52,729 nt of DNA from an uncultured Lachnospiraceae bacterium (GTDB lineage Bacteria; Bacillota; Clostridia; Lachnospirales; Lachnospiraceae): contig CAKRSV010000014.1 in the NCBI GenBank assembly GCA_934401915.1, positions 1 through 52,729 on the forward strand. The letters are read 5' to 3'. The position numbers and the translations under genes were made by a program. Shown here one piece after another: positions 50,030-52,729 of this stretch (positions are counted from its first letter, which is position 1; each line of letters begins with the position of its first letter). The notes beneath the pieces are model-generated. The model searched no databases and was not told the origin of the DNA. It worked only from the letters and a program-made list of their open reading frames with translations.

Positions 50030-50821
50030 TTATTCCTTCATGGCTGCATACATTTTTGCTGCAAAGCATCCACACGCTGCACCCATGACGAGCAGCAGCA
50101 GCTCACACACCGCTATACCCAGAACTCCGCACTGACACAACGCTGCCGGCACATCGAAAATGGCGTGAAGTACGATCGCCACAAACAGATAGTCGATCTT
50201 TTTCTCTCTTACCGCACGAAAGACCACAACCGACAGGGCAATATGAAGTGTCATGGCAAATATCCGCTCCAGCACTTCAAGCGCCATGCTGCCGGCTCCG
50301 TATCCCGCCAGCGTTGCGATCTGCATCTGTACTGACTGCGCCTGTACCTCATTCAGTCCTGCCAGAACCTGATCCAGTGTGCCGCTGTTCACCATCGACG
50401 CCATTCCCACGCTGCTGATCGCTCCAAAGCCCAGCACCAGAATGGACTCAATGCCGCCATGTCCGATCCCGTAGGTGATAGCGTCCTCACGCTTTTCATA
50501 TTTCTTCAGCAAAAATCGAAATGCTGCAAATCTTCCCACTTCTTCAAAAATTCCCGCCTGCAGACATCCAATCAGCGTATAGACTGCCGGATGCTCCCAG
50601 ACATACCGGGACAGCGCCGTTGTTCCGCCAAAAAATATCGCCTTGGGAATCCCCTCTAATACCATGGCAAACACCACAAAAATTCCCGCGCCTGCCAACG
50701 CCGGCAGGATGCTTCCCTTTTTCTTCACTTTCCACACCACAAGTACCAAAATCGGAATCAGTATATCCAGCGCACCAGCGATCAATTTCCACTGGATTGC
50801 CTGATCTGAAATGTATGTCAT
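50030..50821 (-). CDS. YhfC/PrsW-like intramembrane metalloprotease family protein
   Basis: A 263-residue polytopic protein with about seven membrane segments. The YhfC/PrsW-type motifs are present: QAGIFEEVGRFAAFRF (E-E-x-x-R), GIGHGGIESILVLG (H-x-x-x-E) and VLHAIFDVPAAL (H-x-x-x-D). PrsW cuts anti-sigma factors; YhfC relatives lack proven substrates. The ECF/anti-sigma pair at 20.4-21.7 kb is one conceivable target but is 29 kb away. Start at 50821 has GGAG 6 nt upstream. GTGTGCGC is tandemly repeated in its leader. Confidence 0.85.
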   Translation of the reverse strand: MTYISDQAIQWKLIAGALDILIPILVLVVWKVKKKGSILPALAGAGIFVVFAMVLEGIPKAIFFGGTTALSRYVWEHPAVYTLIGCLQAGIFEEVGRFAAFRFLLKKYEKREDAITYGIGHGGIESILVLGFGAISSVGMASMVNSGTLDQVLAGLNEVQAQSVQMQIATLAGYGAGSMALEVLERIFAMTLHIALSVVVFRAVREKKIDYLFVAIVLHAIFDVPAALCQCGVLGIAVCELLLLVMGAACGCFAAKMYAAMKE

Positions 50822-50866
50822 AATAGTCTCCGTTTCTGCGCACACTTTTTGCGCACACTAATTTTC

Positions 50867-51964
50867 TTATAAAATCGTTTGAAGTCTCTTTTCTAATTGT
50901 AAATACTGCTCGCTGTCTCTTAGCTGCTGAAATAAAGGATTTTCGCACATACCGCTTATCAGGGATTTCTTGATTGTCGCCTCACCTCTCGGCGCCTGTA
51001 TTCCCAGCGGAAACTCCTGGAACCAGCTGTCGATCCGGTCAAAAAAGCTGTCTCCGCGAAGCTCATACGGAAAGAAATGCCTGGTGCACAGATCCACATA
51101 TCGTTTCAGAATCGCCAGCGCACGCTCCTTCTGTTGGTTCACACAGCAGACCTGGGCGCTGACAAGATAATAGGACGCCATCACATTCGGATGCAGACGA
51201 TCCAGTTCAAACGTATCCGCCAGTATATCAAGTCTCCTCATCAGCTCATCCGCCTTCTTCAGATTCTGCATGTTGGAAAGAAGCAGCGATGTTCCGTCCC
51301 CGATCAGCAGGATCAGATGCTGATACATGGCAACCTGCAATGCTTTCTCTGCCTTTTCCATCTCGCCAAGCCCCTGATAGGCCTGCACCAAAAGCTCCGT
51401 CTCCTGCGAGATCGGCCGGATATCCTCGTCCAACAGCGCCAGCGCATCCTGCGCTCTGTTCATCATAATGTAACACAACACCTCCGCACTTATCGCGTCC
51501 TTTGCATCATTGGGATCGTCGCTCTCCTGGCGTACCTTCTGCAAAAGCTCCAGCACATATTCCATGACATCCTGCCTCTCCGGCATAGTTACCGCATAGT
51601 TCATCAGAAGAACCGCCATTTGCAGCAAAAACGGATAACAGGAATAATATTTCCTGATCATCTCTTTACATTCGACAAGCACCTCCGCAAACTCCCGTTT
51701 TTCAAAGGCGTCCCGAAATCGCACATACTGCCTTCGGATCTCCTCCCTGGAGAGCTGTGGCTCATAGCCGAGCAGTTCATCTACGGATATGTTAAAATAC
51801 GTCGCCAACTCCGGAAGCAGCAAAATATCCGGAAAACTCTGCTCATTCTCCCACTTTGAAACCGCCGCTTTGGACACTCCGAGGTAGTTGGCGAGTTCTT
51901 CCTGCGAAATGCCTGCCTTTCGACGCTGCTGTACTAAATTTTTTGATAAATGGATTCCACTCAT
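50867..51964 (-). CDS. XRE-family regulator with TPR-like C-terminal domain
   Basis: The protein has 365 residues. Residues 6-65 are an HTH_3 domain (NLVQQRRKAGISQEELANYL, VSKAAVSKWENEQSFPD) followed by ISVDELLGYEPQLSREEI. Residues about 85-350 are helical repeats of TPR type (ALALLDEDIRPISQETELLVQ, LGEMEKAEKALQVAMYQH). The build resembles cytoplasmic regulators that bind small peptides or partner proteins. It lies 45 bp upstream of the YhfC-like gene in the same direction and probably shares its transcript. The small XRE protein at 19934 looks like a shortened relative. Confidence 0.88.
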   Translation of the reverse strand: MSGIHLSKNLVQQRRKAGISQEELANYLGVSKAAVSKWENEQSFPDILLLPELATYFNISVDELLGYEPQLSREEIRRQYVRFRDAFEKREFAEVLVECKEMIRKYYSCYPFLLQMAVLLMNYAVTMPERQDVMEYVLELLQKVRQESDDPNDAKDAISAEVLCYIMMNRAQDALALLDEDIRPISQETELLVQAYQGLGEMEKAEKALQVAMYQHLILLIGDGTSLLLSNMQNLKKADELMRRLDILADTFELDRLHPNVMASYYLVSAQVCCVNQQKERALAILKRYVDLCTRHFFPYELRGDSFFDRIDSWFQEFPLGIQAPRGEATIKKSLISGMCENPLFQQLRDSEQYLQLEKRLQTIL

Positions 51965-52134
51965 AGCGTTTTCCCCGCTTTCAAGATCTTGTGTGCCTGC
52001 TATGCTTTTACTATAAATGATATTTTCCTGTGAGACAATGGAATAGAAGTGGTTTTTAGTTGAATAAATTTACTGGTGGTTGATTTTTGCTTCTTGATAT
52101 AGATCATTTTTCTTGATTCCGCTCTTTGGGCATC

Positions 52135-52162
52135 AAAAAAGCACTGCACTATCGTGCAATGC
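52135..52162 (-). terminator. Terminator of the downstream tRNA array
   Basis: Stem GCATTGCAC/GTGCAGTGC with GATA loop, then TTTTTTGATG on the minus strand, 8 nt past tRNA-Leu(TAA). Confidence 0.85.
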
Positions 52163-52169
52163 TTTTTGA

Positions 52170-52255
52170 TGCCGGCGACCGGAATCGAACCGGTACGGGA
52201 GGTTAGTCCCGCAGGATTTTAAGTCCTGTGCGTCTGCCAGTTCCGCCACGCCGGC
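52170..52255 (-). tRNA. tRNA-Leu (anticodon TAA)
   Basis: Acceptor GCCGGCG/CGCCGGC, anticodon loop CTTAAAA in stem CAGGA/TCCTG, long variable arm (GGGACTAACCTCCC). Confidence 0.95.
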
Positions 52256-52278
52256 AGATTACTGATTCAGTAATCAAG

Positions 52279-52351
52279 TGGGACCTATAGGGCTCGAACC
52301 TATGACCCTCTGCTTGTAAGGCAGATGCTCTCCCAGCTGAGCTAAGATCCC
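52279..52351 (-). tRNA. tRNA-Val (anticodon TAC)
   Basis: Acceptor GGGATCT/AGGTCCC, anticodon loop CTTACAA in stem TCTGC/GCAGA. Confidence 0.95.
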
Positions 52352-52423
52352 TTATTTCTGCTACTACAGAATGAAAAGATTCGCTTGAAATACACGCAAC
52401 GCATAGCAAGCGAATACTTTTAG

Positions 52424-52497
52424 CGACCCGAATGGGACTCGAACCCACGACCTCCGCCGTGACAGGGCGGCGCTCTAACCAACTGAGCCATCGGGCC
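52424..52497 (-). tRNA. tRNA-Asp (anticodon GTC)
   Basis: Acceptor GGCCCGA/TCGGGTC, anticodon loop CTGTCAC in stem CCGCC/GGCGG, discriminator G. Confidence 0.95.
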
Positions 52498-52513
52498 AGA
52501 CTACTTATAAAAA

Positions 52514-52587
52514 TGGACCTTCGGGGACTCGAACCCAGGACCGACCGGTTATGAGCCGGTTGCTCTAACCAACTGAGCTAAAGGTCC
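52514..52587 (-). tRNA. tRNA with CAT anticodon (tRNA-Ile2 or elongator tRNA-Met)
   Basis: Acceptor GGACCTT/AAGGTCC, anticodon loop CTCATAA. It has no C1-A72 mismatch, so it is not the initiator. The body resembles the Bacillus CAT tRNA that reads AUA after lysidine modification, but Met cannot be excluded. Confidence 0.9.
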
Positions 52588-52655
52588 GCAAACCCTTGCG
52601 GGTCATTGCTATCTGACAAAGCAAAGCCGATAAATAAATTGAAACTATCAAATAA

Positions 52656-52727
52656 TGACTCCAACGGGAATCGAACCCGTGTTACCGCCGTGAAAGGGCG
52701 ATGTCTTAACCGCTTGACCATGGAGCC
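52656..52727 (-). tRNA. tRNA-Glu (anticodon TTC)
   Basis: Acceptor GGCTCCA/TGGAGTC, anticodon loop CTTTCAC in stem TCGCC/GGCGG. First visible tRNA of this array; the promoter lies beyond the window end. Confidence 0.93.
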
Positions 52728-52729
52728 TT

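Overview
The window looks like a chromosomal segment of a gut-type anaerobic Clostridia, most likely a Lachnospiraceae relative. The reasons are a cellobiose phosphorylase with its own sugar ABC importer and LacI regulator, ECF sigma/anti-sigma and GHKL/LytTR signalling pairs of clostridial type, Gram-positive lipoproteins, strong AGGAGG-type ribosome sites, and two tRNA arrays without encoded CCA. No rRNA, CRISPR array or intact mobile element is visible. The first ~4.1 kb is visibly AT-rich and carries a decayed tyrosine integrase, a flavin reductase, an alpha/beta hydrolase and a DUF4143-type ATPase with three 33-bp-phased upstream repeats. It ends beside a tRNA-Leu gene, where base composition changes, so it reads as the remnant of a genomic island.

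4.2-19 kb: tRNA-Leu(TAG); a MATE exporter; a six-tRNA operon (Pro-Gly-Arg-His-Gln-Lys, minus strand); an operon of an rRNA methyltransferase (apparently transcribed leaderless), a membrane-anchored amidase-fold protein that has lost its catalytic residues, rdgB and a phosphodiesterase; a 52-residue Asn/Gln/Ser-rich peptide; a DUF1700 protein; and a cellobiose module (LacI, binding protein and two permeases on minus; 21-codon leader ORF plus GH94 cellobiose phosphorylase on plus) with LacI-type operators in the divergent intergenic region.

19-35.5 kb: a pyridoxal kinase with a small XRE protein, an ECF sigma/anti-sigma pair, then an eight-gene minus-strand operon: D-amino-acid transaminase, PxpB, PxpC, a DUF1445 protein, PxpA, a DUF4392 D-glutamate cyclase, a class I aminotransferase and a CyuA-like cysteine desulfidase. 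The two cyclase-type proteins correspond to the two halves of the animal D-glutamate cyclase DGLUCY. The operon therefore looks like a D-glutamate/5-oxoproline catabolic route. It diverges from a five-gene branched-chain-type amino-acid importer (LivJHMGF). Both divergent promoters are followed at once by a terminator hairpin.

35.5-41.3 kb: a minus-strand sulfur operon of O-acetylhomoserine sulfhydrylase, an SDR dehydrogenase and a polar amino-acid (cystine-type) ABC importer. It is preceded by a ~395-nt leader with a 33-codon, cysteine-rich peptide (three consecutive Cys codons) and an intrinsic terminator, which suggests cysteine-responsive attenuation.

41.3-52.7 kb: a beta-propeller lipoprotein and a receiver-like protein without its phospho-acceptor diverge from a LytTR response regulator/GHKL kinase pair, with phased direct repeats next to the kinase operon promoter. 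Then come an LCM-family methyltransferase, tRNA-Arg, a chemoreceptor, a TM2 protein, a YhfC/PrsW-like membrane protease, an XRE-TPR regulator and five more tRNA genes. Two near-identical 52-bp intergenic repeats lie just behind terminators at 40.9 and 49.4 kb.
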